A stretch of 64,000 nucleotides of DNA from Paraburkholderia nodosa (GTDB lineage: Bacteria; Pseudomonadota; Gammaproteobacteria; Burkholderiales; Burkholderiaceae): the NCBI RefSeq assembly GCF_001718195.1, contig NZ_MCNV01000033.1:1-64000 (forward strand). Reading direction: 5' to 3'. Positions 33,029 to 42,153 of this stretch are shown here, piece after piece. The translations under genes were made by a program, and so were the position numbers. Numbering within the stretch: position 1 is the first letter of the stretch; the number at the start of each line of letters is the position of its first letter. The notes under the pieces were generated by a model, which worked only from the letters and a program-made list of their open reading frames with translations, did no database searches and was not told where the DNA came from.

Positions 33029-34825
33029 TCAGCGCGGCCGGCCCGCGAGCAGGCGGCTCAACGTCGCAAACGCGGTGGCGGGCAGCTCGTGCAGCTTGCG
33101 CACGACCACGGCATCCGGATAGAACGCCTCGACAGCATCGTCCAGTATGCCGATGCCGACCAGCTCGATGCCCTGCTCCCTGACCGCCTGCACGCGCGCG
33201 AGCAGGTCGCTGCGCAACACAGCCGGGTCGCCGTCGCTCGTCGAAGGATAGCCGTCCGAGAGAACCAAAAGCAGCCGACGGCGCGCCTTGCGCTGGGCGA
33301 GCCGCGCCGCCGCCCAGGCGAGCGCTTCGTCGTCGGGGTTCTCGTGGCCGCATTCGATGGCCGCGAGCCCGCTCAGGTCGCGTGAGTCGAAGCGCTTGAA
33401 CACGCGCAGATCCAGCCGCTCGACAAAGCGGTTATAGCCCCGCAGATCGGCGCCGGCCGCGCGCTCGCGCTCATAGCGCGCACGCAGTTCCGGCGCTTCG
33501 ATCGAGCTGTAGCCGAGCACTTCCGAATCGAAGGCGAGTTGCGTGAGCGCGTCGGCGAGCGCCGCCGCGCACAGGCGCGCCAGCTCGATCTTGCGGCCCG
33601 CCATCGAGCCGCTCAGGTCGAGCAGCAGCGTGACGACCGTGTCGCGCCCGCTCGCATGACGCGCCACGCGAAACGGCGTACGGTAGCCGCGCGAGGCGGC
33701 GAGACGCGCGAGCGCCGCGCGGTCGATCTCGCCGCGCTCCTGCTCGCGCTTCCAGTGCGTGAGTTCGTCGGCCTTGAGCACGCGCTCGAGCTGTGCCTTG
33801 AGCGCACCGGTCTCCGCGCGCGCCAGGGCGCGCAGCTTGCGCCACGCGGCGGGGTCGCCGCGGCCCGTGAGATCGGTGACGACGTCGTAGGCCGTGGTCA
33901 GCGGGATCGACAATCGTGGCCGCGTTGGCGCGGGGCTGCGATTCGTGGCGGCGGCGTGCGGCGCGTCCGCTTCGGAAAGCGTTGAGCCGGAGGCGGAATC
34001 GGACTCGGCGCTCGCACGTGCCGAAGCGCCGTCGTCGCCTTCGCGGGCGTTGTCGGGCTGGGCGGCGCCGCCCGGCGGTGCGACCTCGTCCGCCTCGCCG
34101 AATTCGTCCATTGCCTGAGCGAGCCGCGCCGATTCGTCGTCGAGCCCTTCGGACGGGGCCGCCGTCTGCATCATGTTGTTCGCGCCGCGCGACGCGAGCG
34201 AGCGCACGCCCGCCACGATCGCCGCGGCAGCACTCAGGCTGGCGCGCGTCGACTGGCTCGCGCGGGCCGCGCCGAGCGGAGCGTCGATCGCGCGCAGCGC
34301 GGCGGCCAGCACCGCGGCATCGCGCTCGAGCACACCGGGCGCTTCGTCCCACAGCGTACGCTCGATCGCCCACGCAAGGCGCTCGCGCCACGCCAGTTTC
34401 GACCAGCGCCGCGCGACCGCGTCGCCGCGCTGCGTACGCCAGCTTTGCGCGTAGCGTGGCGCACCAGGAAACGCCAGCGCGAGTTGTGCGAGCACGCGAC
34501 GGTCCTCGATCGCCTGCGCAATGCGCCCCGTCACGCCGGCTTGCGGCGTATCCAGACGCGCCGCTTCGCTGTAGCGACGGCGCGCCGCCAGCAAATCGAG
34601 CGCGCCGAGCAGTGCGGCTTCATCCACGCCATCAGTCGCGAGACGCCCGGGCAGCACGAAACGTTCGCCTTCAATGCGCGGCTCGCCCGCACCGAACGTC
34701 ACGCTCACGCGCGAGTCGCCGGTCAGCACCCGCGCGAGACGGCCGAGCGCGCCCGCGGGATCGGCGCTCGCCGTCAAACTATGTGTTGCGTCCTGCAAGC
34801 TGGCCACGGGCGCCTCCGCACTCAC
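33029..34825 (-). CDS. VWA-domain protein, CobT-like, partner of the MoxR-type ATPase
   Basis: 598 residues. An N-terminal helical part of about 220 residues leads to an acidic, low-complexity hinge (about 225-300), then a helical stretch and a C-terminal von Willebrand A domain with an intact MIDAS DLSGS (403-407). The end has the VWA strands LLLVLSDGYPSTSDGDPAV and ELVGIGILDDAVE. The layout (N-terminal domain, acidic hinge, C-terminal VWA) is that of CobT cobaltochelatase subunits, but no cobN is near. It overlaps the ATPase gene by 4 bp, so the two form one complex. Substrate unknown. Confidence 0.82.
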   Translation of the reverse strand: MSAEAPVASLQDATHSLTASADPAGALGRLARVLTGDSRVSVTFGAGEPRIEGERFVLPGRLATDGVDEAALLGALDLLAARRRYSEAARLDTPQAGVTGRIAQAIEDRRVLAQLALAFPGAPRYAQSWRTQRGDAVARRWSKLAWRERLAWAIERTLWDEAPGVLERDAAVLAAALRAIDAPLGAARASQSTRASLSAAAAIVAGVRSLASRGANNMMQTAAPSEGLDDESARLAQAMDEFGEADEVAPPGGAAQPDNAREGDDGASARASAESDSASGSTLSEADAPHAAATNRSPAPTRPRLSIPLTTAYDVVTDLTGRGDPAAWRKLRALARAETGALKAQLERVLKADELTHWKREQERGEIDRAALARLAASRGYRTPFRVARHASGRDTVVTLLLDLSGSMAGRKIELARLCAAALADALTQLAFDSEVLGYSSIEAPELRARYERERAAGADLRGYNRFVERLDLRVFKRFDSRDLSGLAAIECGHENPDDEALAWAAARLAQRKARRRLLLVLSDGYPSTSDGDPAVLRSDLLARVQAVREQGIELVGIGILDDAVEAFYPDAVVVRKLHELPATAFATLSRLLAGRPR

Positions 34826-36051
34826 GCGTCGAAGATCACGTGATGCCGGATGACGCTGCGGATGAGCGCCGCATCGTCCGCGCTCACCTTCGCGTAGATC
34901 GCCGGCCCCGCCGCGCGCTCGACATCGCCGGTGCGCAGCATGAGTTCGGCCCAGTCGATCAGGCGACGCGTGGAGAACGCGCTCGCGAGATCCTCGCGGG
35001 CGAACGCGGCGCGGCAGTCGGCGGCGATGGCGGCGAGTGTGTGCGCGAGCGGCCGCGTGAGCGCAGGCAGCGTGCGCAGCAATACTTCGGTTTCCTCTTC
35101 AAGTGAAAGATAGTCGAACAGGTAGACGCGCCAGCGGTCGAGAAACGCCTCGTTGAGCAAGTTCGCGCCCTGGTACAGATGTCGGTACGCGCTCATCGCG
35201 CCCGCGGCGTTCGCGGTGGCGAAGAGACGGAACGACGGATGCGGCTCGACGATTTCGTTGCCGCGCTCCTTGAGCAGCAGGCGGCCGTTCGGTTCCAGCA
35301 CCGCGGTGAGCACCGCCAGAATCGAAGGCTCGGCAAAGTCGAGTTCGTCGATGATGAGCCAGTAGCCCTCGCGCATCGCCACGGGCAGCACGCCGTCCAC
35401 CCAGATCGTCTCGCCGCCCTTCACGGTCCAGAAGCCGACGAAGTCGCCGATGGTGGTCTGGCCGTTCATGTTCGCGCGCAGCACGCCGTAGTCCGCGCGC
35501 GCCGCCACCTGCTCGATGAAGCTCGTCTTGCCCGAACCCGTATGACCGATCAGCATGACGCGACGATTTTCTACGATGTCCTGAACGATGTCGTCGCCGC
35601 GTTCGGTGAAGAGGTAGGCCGCGTTCACGCGCGGCACTAGCGCGTTCGGTTCCCCGCGCGGCAGGTCGACACTGCCGATGCGTACGGTGGGCGTGTGGAT
35701 TTGCGGGCTGGCTTGAGTCGCTTTGGCCTCGCGCGCCACTTCGACGGCCCGCTGCAAGGCGGCGGCAAATGTGCTGCCCGCTTGTGTGGCTCGCACTTCG
35801 TTGGCGCGCTGAGCTTCGGAAACGAAGCCCTCGCGACGCCACTTGAGCAGCTTCGCTTCGAGATTGTCGAGATCGATTTCGGTGTCGATGTCGATGTCGA
35901 CTTCACCGTCCTCGCCCTGGCCGTGCTCGATGCGGTACATGTGTGCGCGTTCCGAAGGCGTGACGCGCCACCATTCGCGCGCTCGGCCGGCGCCGCGTGT
36001 GTAGAGCCCGAGCGGGGCTTCGTCTTGTACTGCGGGATCGGTTGCGTTCAT
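34822..36051 (-). CDS. MoxR/CobS-type AAA+ ATPase
   Basis: 409 residues from the ATG at 36051. Walker A GHTGSGKT (169-176), Walker B LIIDELD (232-238), sensor-like ATANAAG, and the insert typical of CobS/MoxR (ANMNGQTTIGDFVGFWTVKG). The N-terminal 110 residues include a short acidic run (EDGEVDIDIDTEIDLD) and are not recognised. MoxR-type ATPases act with VWA proteins to insert metals or remodel complexes; the coupled VWA gene is directly downstream. Function is not deducible further. Confidence 0.87.
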   Translation of the reverse strand: MNATDPAVQDEAPLGLYTRGAGRAREWWRVTPSERAHMYRIEHGQGEDGEVDIDIDTEIDLDNLEAKLLKWRREGFVSEAQRANEVRATQAGSTFAAALQRAVEVAREAKATQASPQIHTPTVRIGSVDLPRGEPNALVPRVNAAYLFTERGDDIVQDIVENRRVMLIGHTGSGKTSFIEQVAARADYGVLRANMNGQTTIGDFVGFWTVKGGETIWVDGVLPVAMREGYWLIIDELDFAEPSILAVLTAVLEPNGRLLLKERGNEIVEPHPSFRLFATANAAGAMSAYRHLYQGANLLNEAFLDRWRVYLFDYLSLEEETEVLLRTLPALTRPLAHTLAAIAADCRAAFAREDLASAFSTRRLIDWAELMLRTGDVERAAGPAIYAKVSADDAALIRSVIRHHVIFDA

Positions 36052-36218
36052 GGGCGGATAATGCAGGGCGCGGTCGGTCAATCGTCACATATTACCGATG
36101 CGCATCGCAGGGCGGCAATGCCACCGCCGTGCTTCCGGCGCGCGCCCAACCATGCTAGCGTGGCGATCGCCATACGAGGCACGCACGCCACGCCCCACCT
36201 GTCACCCGGAGCCCCCCA

Positions 36219-37031
36219 ATGCCCCAAGCCGCGCCGCCCGAACTCGACAACGAGCCCGGGCGCGGCCGTTCGCTAGCACGCCACTACCCGCGCGGCCTCC
36301 AGATCGAGCCGCACTCGCATACATGGGCGCAGGTGCTCTACGCCGTCTCCGGCGTGATGTGGGTCGAGGTAGAGCGCGAGGCGCTCGTCGTGCCGCCGCA
36401 GCGCGCCGTGTGGCTGCCTCCCGGCACGCAGCACGCCATCCACATGCTGAGCGCCGTCGAGATGCGCAATCTGTATCTGCACGAGCGCGACAGCCGGCAC
36501 CTGAGCGAGCGGTGCGAAGTGTTCGAGGTCAACGGCCTGCTGCGCGAACTCATCACGAGCCTCGCGGAACGCGCGCGCGAAGACGACACCTGGCTCGACG
36601 CGGCCTATCGCCTCGCGTCGATCGAACTTGCCCACGCACCGCGCTCCACGCTGCGCATTCCGCTGCCCGACGCGTCCGACCGCCGCCTCGCCACGCTGTG
36701 CCGCGCGGTGATCGACAACCCATCGGCCGATATCGGCTTCGAACAACACTCGGCATGGGTGGGCGCGAGCGTACGCACGCTCTCGCGGCTCTTCACGCGC
36801 GAGCTTGGCATGGGGTTTGCGGAGTGGCGCCGCCAGGTGCAGCTCGCAGTCGCGGTATCGCACCTGGCGCAAGGCGAGCCCGTGAGTGCCGTGGCGCGGA
36901 TGCTGGGCTATCTACCCAGCAGCTTCAGCGACATGTTCCGCCGCGAACTGGGCGTGCCGCCCAGCGAGTTCCGGCCCGCCGGCACCCTTGGCGACACGGC
37001 GGGTTTCGCAGAGGAAAGCGCCGCGCAGTAA
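36219..37031 (+). CDS. AraC-family transcriptional regulator (NimR-like)
   Basis: 270 residues. An N-terminal cupin sensor domain (IEPHSHTWAQVLYAVSGVMW, VPPQRAVWLPPGTQHAI) precedes a C-terminal double HTH (about 165-262: HSAWVGASVRTLSRLFTREL, then VARMLGYLPSSFSDMFRREL). The arrangement is like E. coli NimR, which controls an efflux gene. It is divergent from the ATPase gene. The efflux operon on its right is separated by a small opposite-strand gene, so regulation of that operon is only a possibility. Confidence 0.88.
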   Translation: MPQAAPPELDNEPGRGRSLARHYPRGLQIEPHSHTWAQVLYAVSGVMWVEVEREALVVPPQRAVWLPPGTQHAIHMLSAVEMRNLYLHERDSRHLSERCEVFEVNGLLRELITSLAERAREDDTWLDAAYRLASIELAHAPRSTLRIPLPDASDRRLATLCRAVIDNPSADIGFEQHSAWVGASVRTLSRLFTRELGMGFAEWRRQVQLAVAVSHLAQGEPVSAVARMLGYLPSSFSDMFRRELGVPPSEFRPAGTLGDTAGFAEESAAQ

Positions 37032-37056
37032 TACGCGCGCAGACGCGTGGCGCGAC

Positions 37057-37278
37057 TCAATGCGGCGGCAGATCGCCCACTAGCGGAAACATGTCGGGCG
37101 TATAGCCCATATTGAAGTAACCGGCCCGTGCATAAGTAGCGATTCGCTCGAGATGCTCGGTTTCGCGCGACGCGTCGCGCAGTTCGGGCTCATCGGCTTG
37201 CGGCGTGGGCGGCGCCCGATTCGCCCGGCCGCGCCGCGTGAACCACGCCGGCACGGACAGTATCGACAGCTTCGACAT
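37057..37278 (-). CDS. Small protein of unknown function
   Basis: 73 residues from the ATG at 37278, preceded by AAGGAG seven bases upstream, which supports translation. It has a basic, Pro-rich N-terminus (AWFTRRGRANRAPPTPQ), then an acidic helix-like stretch (ELRDASRETEHLERIATYAR) and ends AGYFNMGYTPDMFPLVGDLP. No signal peptide or membrane helix. I do not recognise a family. Confidence 0.6.
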   Translation of the reverse strand: MSKLSILSVPAWFTRRGRANRAPPTPQADEPELRDASRETEHLERIATYARAGYFNMGYTPDMFPLVGDLPPH

Positions 37279-37647
37279 TGCGGACTCCTTGCGAGGCGTT
37301 GACCCCTTCCAATCTAGACAGTCGGAGGCGTGCACGCAAACAAGCATTTCTGCGATGCATTGCACAGCGCGGCCCATGCTCAACCCTCAACCGGTCCGCG
37401 CGCTGTAACCGCCCGAAAATCTTACAAATAACTAACGTTTCGAAATTGGCGCACGAGTTGGTTAGACTGCGAGTCTTAGCCTTCGCTGCATGGCGGGGCA
37501 CGGCTTCGACGGCATAACAATCATGAGAATGCGTATGCAGCAACTCGACAGTCTCCGGCAGCAATTCGCGGCGCCCAAGCCGTTGAGTGCGCCGACATGG
37601 TTTCTCCGCACCGCCTCGCGCGGTGTTCCGATCTCCTGGAGGCAGGC
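37279..37647. other. Upstream region of the efflux operon
   Basis: 369 bp between the small minus-strand gene and mdtA. It is less GC-rich around 37410-37470. Half-sites CTAAC (37432-37436) and GTTAG (37461-37465) are inverted, 24 bp apart; no clear promoter hexamers. A short open frame at 37523-37651 overlaps the mdtA start (listed separately). Confidence 0.5.
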
Positions 37648-37651
37648 ATGA
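37523..37651 (+). CDS. Possible 42-residue upstream ORF coupled to mdtA
   Basis: ATG 37523 opens a 42-codon frame ending at TGA 37649-37651, which overlaps the mdtA ATG (37648) as ATGA. The peptide is basic and Gln-rich (MRMRMQQLDSLRQQF at its start). GC at third positions is about 74 percent, below neighbouring genes, and no good ribosome site precedes it. It could be a leader that couples translation to mdtA, or chance. Confidence 0.3.
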   Translation: MRMRMQQLDSLRQQFAAPKPLSAPTWFLRTASRGVPISWRQA

Positions 37652-38976
37652 GCGACGTCCCGCAGACGCAACCCGCGCCCCAGCCACCCCCGCCGCCCCC
37701 GCCACCGCCACCCGCTCCGCCCCCGCGGGCACCGAAGCGCCGCCGGCTCGGCCCGATCATTCTCGCCATTCTCGTGATCGTGCTAATTGTGCTCGTGATC
37801 GTGCACATCATGCGCAACAAGAAGACGGAGCATGGCGCGGCGCCGCAGGTCGTGACCGTGGCCGCCGCCACGCTCGGGCCCATGCCCGTGACGCTCAACG
37901 CGCTCGGCACCGTCACGCCTGTCGCGACTGTCACGGTTCTGCCGCAAATCAGCGGCTACCTCACCGAGGTGGGCTACAAGGAAGGCCAGGACGTCGTGAA
38001 GGGGCAGTTCCTCGCCCAGATCGACCCGCGCCAGTACGAGATCAGCAAGGAGCAGGCGCTCGCGCAGCTCGCCAAGGACCAGGCCTTGCTGGCACAGGCG
38101 CGCGCCGACCTCGCGCGGTATACGCAGTTGAACGCAAAGCAGTCGATCGCCGCGCAGACCTACAGCGACCAGCAGTTCCTCGTCAAGCAGTACGAAGCCG
38201 CGGTGCAGGCCGACAAGGCGAACGTCAGGCTCTTCGAGCTCGACCTGATCTATTGCCGCATCACGGCGCCGGTGTCGGGACGCGTGGGCCTGCGGCTCGT
38301 CGATCCGGGCAACTATGTGACTTCGTCCAGCTCCACGGGCATTGCCGTCATCACGACGATCAAGCCCACCACCGTGCAGTTCGCCATCCCGCAAACCTCG
38401 CTAGGCAGCGTGCTCGAGCGCGTCAACGCCGGCGCGAAATTGCCGATCACCGTCTTCAGCAGCGACAACACCCGCCAGATCGCCACCGGCACGCTGTTCG
38501 CGCTCAGCAACCAGATGGCCACGGCCACCGGCACGGTCACGCTACGCGCGAGCGTGCCCAACGACAACGAGGCGCTCTTTCCCAACGAGTTCGTCAACGT
38601 GAGGCTGCTCGTCGACACGCTGCAGAACGCCGTACTCGTACCGACGCCCGCCGTGCAGACCGGCGCGCCAGGCGACTACGTGTACCTCGTGAACGCCGAC
38701 AACACCGTGTCGGTCCACAAGGTCACGCTCGGCCCGAGCGACGGCCGCTACACGGTGATCTCCGCGGGCCTGCAGCAGGGTCAGCATGTCGTGACCGACG
38801 GCCTCGACCGCCTCAACGACGGCACGAAGATCCAGCCTGCGGGGCCGAGGCCCGCCACGCACGCAGGCGCGGCGAGTGCGCCGCACCATGGCAGCGCCCC
38901 GGGCGCGGCGAGCGAACCCGGCGCCACGGCGCCGAACGCCTCCGACGCGAGCGCCGCGGCCTCGCAAGCGCGTTGA
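37648..38976 (+). CDS. mdtA: MdtA-type periplasmic adaptor of an RND efflux pump
   Basis: 442 residues from the ATG at 37648 (GGAGG at 37638-37642). An unbroken run of ten prolines near residues 13-22, followed by a basic stretch (RAPKRRRLG) and an N-terminal membrane anchor (IILAILVIVLIVLVIVHIM), precedes lipoyl and beta-barrel domains (LPQISGYLTEVGYKEGQDV, ITAPVSGRVGLRLVDPGNYV). The C-terminal tail is Ala/Ser-rich. It bridges the RND pumps to the outer-membrane channel encoded by the fourth gene. First gene of a four-gene operon. Confidence 0.92.
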   Translation: MSDVPQTQPAPQPPPPPPPPPPAPPPRAPKRRRLGPIILAILVIVLIVLVIVHIMRNKKTEHGAAPQVVTVAAATLGPMPVTLNALGTVTPVATVTVLPQISGYLTEVGYKEGQDVVKGQFLAQIDPRQYEISKEQALAQLAKDQALLAQARADLARYTQLNAKQSIAAQTYSDQQFLVKQYEAAVQADKANVRLFELDLIYCRITAPVSGRVGLRLVDPGNYVTSSSSTGIAVITTIKPTTVQFAIPQTSLGSVLERVNAGAKLPITVFSSDNTRQIATGTLFALSNQMATATGTVTLRASVPNDNEALFPNEFVNVRLLVDTLQNAVLVPTPAVQTGAPGDYVYLVNADNTVSVHKVTLGPSDGRYTVISAGLQQGQHVVTDGLDRLNDGTKIQPAGPRPATHAGAASAPHHGSAPGAASEPGATAPNASDASAAASQAR

Positions 38977-38994
38977 GCCCCGGACCCAGCGCCG

Positions 38995-41900
38995 ATGAAT
39001 ATTTCGCGTCTCTTCATCCTGCGACCGGTCGCGACTTCGCTCCTGATGATCGCGATGGTGCTGATCGGCCTCGTCGCGATGAAGTTCCTGCCGGTTTCCT
39101 CGCTGCCCGCGGTGGACTATCCCACCATCCAGGTGCAGACCTTCTACCCGGGCGCGAGCCCGAACGTGATGGCGACCACGGTCACGGCGCCGCTCGAAGT
39201 GCAACTCGGCGAAATCCCGGGCCTGCAGCAGATGATCTCGTACAGCTCCGAGGGTGCCTCGATCATCACGCTGCAGTTCGACCTCTCGCTGAGCCTCGAC
39301 GTGGCCGAGCAGAACGTCCAGCAGGCCATCAACGCGGCCAACAGCTTCCTGCCGAGCGGCCTGCCCGCGCCGCCGACCTACGCCAAGGTGAACCCGGCCG
39401 ACCAGCCGATCCTCACGCTCGCGATCACGTCGAAGTCGATGTCGCTCACGCAGTTGCAGGACGCGGCCAACAACCGTCTCGCCACGAAGATTTCCGAAGT
39501 GCCGGGCGTGGGCCTCGTCACCACGGCGGGCGGCAACGTGCCCGCCGTGCGCGTCGAAGCCGACCCGCAGAAGCTGGCCGCCTACGGCCTGAATCTCGAC
39601 GACCTGCGCACCCTGCTCGCCAACGTCAACGTGAGCAACCCGAAGGGCAATTTCGACGGCCCCGAACTGAACTACACGATCAATTCGAACGACCAGATCT
39701 CGGACCCGAAGGACTACGAAGACACCGTCATCGCCTATGAGAACGGCTCGCCCGTCTTCATGCGCGACGTGGCGCGCGTCTCAACGGCCGCGCAGGACGT
39801 GGAGCGCGGCGCCTGGTACAACAAGACGCCCGCCATCGTGCTGAACGTGCAGCGCCAGCCGGGCGCGAACGTGATCGCCACCGTCAACCAGATCATGCAG
39901 CAGTTGCCGCAGCTCGAAGCGGCGCTGCCTGCGGGCATGCAGGTCACGGTGGTGTCGAACAGCGTGGGCGTAATCCGCGCTTCGGTGAGCGACGCGGCCT
40001 TCGAACTCGTGCTCGCCGTGGCGCTCGTGGTGGCCGTGATCTTCGTGTTCCTGCGCAATCTGCCCGCCACCATCATTCCGAGCATCTCAGTGCCGGTCTC
40101 GCTGATCGGCACGCTCGCGATCATGTACGAGCTGGGCTATTCGATCGACAACCTCTCGCTCATGGCGCTCATCATCGCCACGGGCTTCGTGGTGGACGAC
40201 TCGATCGTGATGATCGAAAACATCGTGCGCTACCTCGAGGAAGGCGACAAACCCTTGCAGGCGGCGTTAAAAGGCGCTGGCCAGATCGGTTTCACGATTC
40301 TTTCGCTGACGATCTCGCTCATCGCCGTGCTGATTCCACTGCTCTTCATGGGCGGCGTGATCGGACGCCTCTTCAGCGAATTCGCCGTCACGCTCGCGGT
40401 GACCATCGTGCTGTCGGCCGTCGTCTCGCTCACCGTCGTGCCGATGATGTGCGCGCGCATCCTGCGCGCCCAGGCCGAGCGCCACCCGAGCCGCTTCGAG
40501 CGCATCAGCGAAGGGCTTTTCAACAAGACGCTCAACGCCTACGAGCGCGGCCTGCGCTGGGTGCTCGACCATCAGACGCTCACGCTCGTCGTGTTCGTGG
40601 TGACGGTGGTGCTCACCGGGCTGCTGTACGTCGTGATTCCGAAGGGCCTGTTCCCGGTGCAGGACGTGGGCGTGCTGCAAGGCATCAGCGTGGCCGACAA
40701 CTCCATCTCCTACCAGGCGATGGTGCGGCGCCAGTCCGCCCTGGCCGAGGAAATCCTCAAGGACCCCGATGTCGTTTCGCTCACCTCGTACGTGGGCATC
40801 GACGGCATCAACAACACGCTCAACAACGGGCGCTTCCTCATCAACCTGAAACCGCACGACGACCGCTCCGAAACCGCCGACGAAATCGGTCGGCGCATTC
40901 AGCAGTCGGTCGCGAAGGTCGCGGGCGTGCGCCTTTACATCCAGCCCGAGCAGGACCTCACGCTCGACACCACGGTCTCGCGCAACCAGTACAACTTCGT
41001 GCTGCGCGGGCCGAGCCAGGACGCGTTCGAGCAGTACGTGCCCGCGCTCATCGCACGCATGAAGCAGATCCCGTCGATCCGCGACGTCACGAGCGACCTC
41101 AACACGGATGGCCTTTCCGTGAACGTCGAAGTGAACCGCCAGCTCGCGGCGCGCTACGGCATCACGGCGGCGACCATCGACAACGCGCTCTACGATGCGC
41201 TGGGCCAGCGCATCGTTTCGACCATCTTCCAGCAGTCGGACCAGTACCGCGTGATTCTCGTGGCCAAGCCCGAGGCGCTGCCCACGGTCGAATCGCTCGG
41301 CGACCTTTACCTGCCGAGCCAGACGAGCAGCGAAGGCCAGGTGCCACTCAAGGGCATTGCGAAGATCAGCATCACGCGCTCGCCGCTCATGATCAGCCAC
41401 CTCGCGCAGTTCCCTTCGGTCACGATCTCGTTCAATCTCGCCGATGGCGCGTCGCTCTCCGCCGCCGTGCGCGACGTGCGCAAAGCCGAGGCCGCCGTGA
41501 ACCTGCCGCCTTCGATCACCTCGTCGTTCCAGGGCGCGGCGCAGGCGTTCGAGGATTCGCTTGCCAGCGAGGTGTATCTGCTGATCGCGGCGCTCGTGGC
41601 CGTGTATATCGTGCTGGGCGTGCTGTACGAGAGCTATGTGCACCCGGTCACGATTCTTTCTACGCTGCCTTCGGCCGGCATTGGCGCGCTGCTCGCGCTG
41701 ATGATCGCAGGCAAGGACCTCGACGTGATCGGCATTATCGGCATCGTGCTGCTGATCGGCATCGTCAAGAAGAACGCCATCATGATGGTGGACTTCGCGC
41801 TCGAAGCCGAGCGCGTGCACGGCAAGCCGCCGCGCGAGGCGATTTTTGAAGCGTCGCTGCTGCGTTTCCGGCCGATTCTCATGACCACGCTCGCTGCCAT

Positions 41901-42153
41901 GCTCGGCGCACTGCCCATGCTGCTCGGCAGCGGCACGGGCTCGGAGCTGCGCCGTCCGCTGGGTCTTGCGATCATCGGCGGACTCACGCTTTCGCAGATG
42001 CTCACGCTGTTCACGACGCCCGTGATCTATCTGCTCTTCGACCGGCTGGCCGAACGCTTCGGCCGCAAGCGCAGGCCTGAAAGCCACGCGGACGGCGACG
42101 CGGGCGGCGGTCCCGGCAACGGCGCGCCACCCGCGCCCGAGGGCACGCCGTGA
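38995..42153 (+). CDS. mdtB: MdtB-type RND efflux transporter
   Basis: 1052 residues, full RND length with 12 membrane helices and two large periplasmic loops. It opens FILRPVATSLLMIAMVLIGL and has the TM4 proton-relay motif GFVVDDSIVMIENIVRYLEEG, and the matching C-terminal half (IGIVLLIGIVKKNAIMMVDF). In E. coli MdtB and MdtC form a heterotrimer (B2C) exporting bile salts and other drugs; the two adjacent RND genes here suggest the same. Begins 18 bp after mdtA. Confidence 0.92.
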   Translation: MNISRLFILRPVATSLLMIAMVLIGLVAMKFLPVSSLPAVDYPTIQVQTFYPGASPNVMATTVTAPLEVQLGEIPGLQQMISYSSEGASIITLQFDLSLSLDVAEQNVQQAINAANSFLPSGLPAPPTYAKVNPADQPILTLAITSKSMSLTQLQDAANNRLATKISEVPGVGLVTTAGGNVPAVRVEADPQKLAAYGLNLDDLRTLLANVNVSNPKGNFDGPELNYTINSNDQISDPKDYEDTVIAYENGSPVFMRDVARVSTAAQDVERGAWYNKTPAIVLNVQRQPGANVIATVNQIMQQLPQLEAALPAGMQVTVVSNSVGVIRASVSDAAFELVLAVALVVAVIFVFLRNLPATIIPSISVPVSLIGTLAIMYELGYSIDNLSLMALIIATGFVVDDSIVMIENIVRYLEEGDKPLQAALKGAGQIGFTILSLTISLIAVLIPLLFMGGVIGRLFSEFAVTLAVTIVLSAVVSLTVVPMMCARILRAQAERHPSRFERISEGLFNKTLNAYERGLRWVLDHQTLTLVVFVVTVVLTGLLYVVIPKGLFPVQDVGVLQGISVADNSISYQAMVRRQSALAEEILKDPDVVSLTSYVGIDGINNTLNNGRFLINLKPHDDRSETADEIGRRIQQSVAKVAGVRLYIQPEQDLTLDTTVSRNQYNFVLRGPSQDAFEQYVPALIARMKQIPSIRDVTSDLNTDGLSVNVEVNRQLAARYGITAATIDNALYDALGQRIVSTIFQQSDQYRVILVAKPEALPTVESLGDLYLPSQTSSEGQVPLKGIAKISITRSPLMISHLAQFPSVTISFNLADGASLSAAVRDVRKAEAAVNLPPSITSSFQGAAQAFEDSLASEVYLLIAALVAVYIVLGVLYESYVHPVTILSTLPSAGIGALLALMIAGKDLDVIGIIGIVLLIGIVKKNAIMMVDFALEAERVHGKPPREAIFEASLLRFRPILMTTLAAMLGALPMLLGSGTGSELRRPLGLAIIGGLTLSQMLTLFTTPVIYLLFDRLAERFGRKRRPESHADGDAGGGPGNGAPPAPEGTP

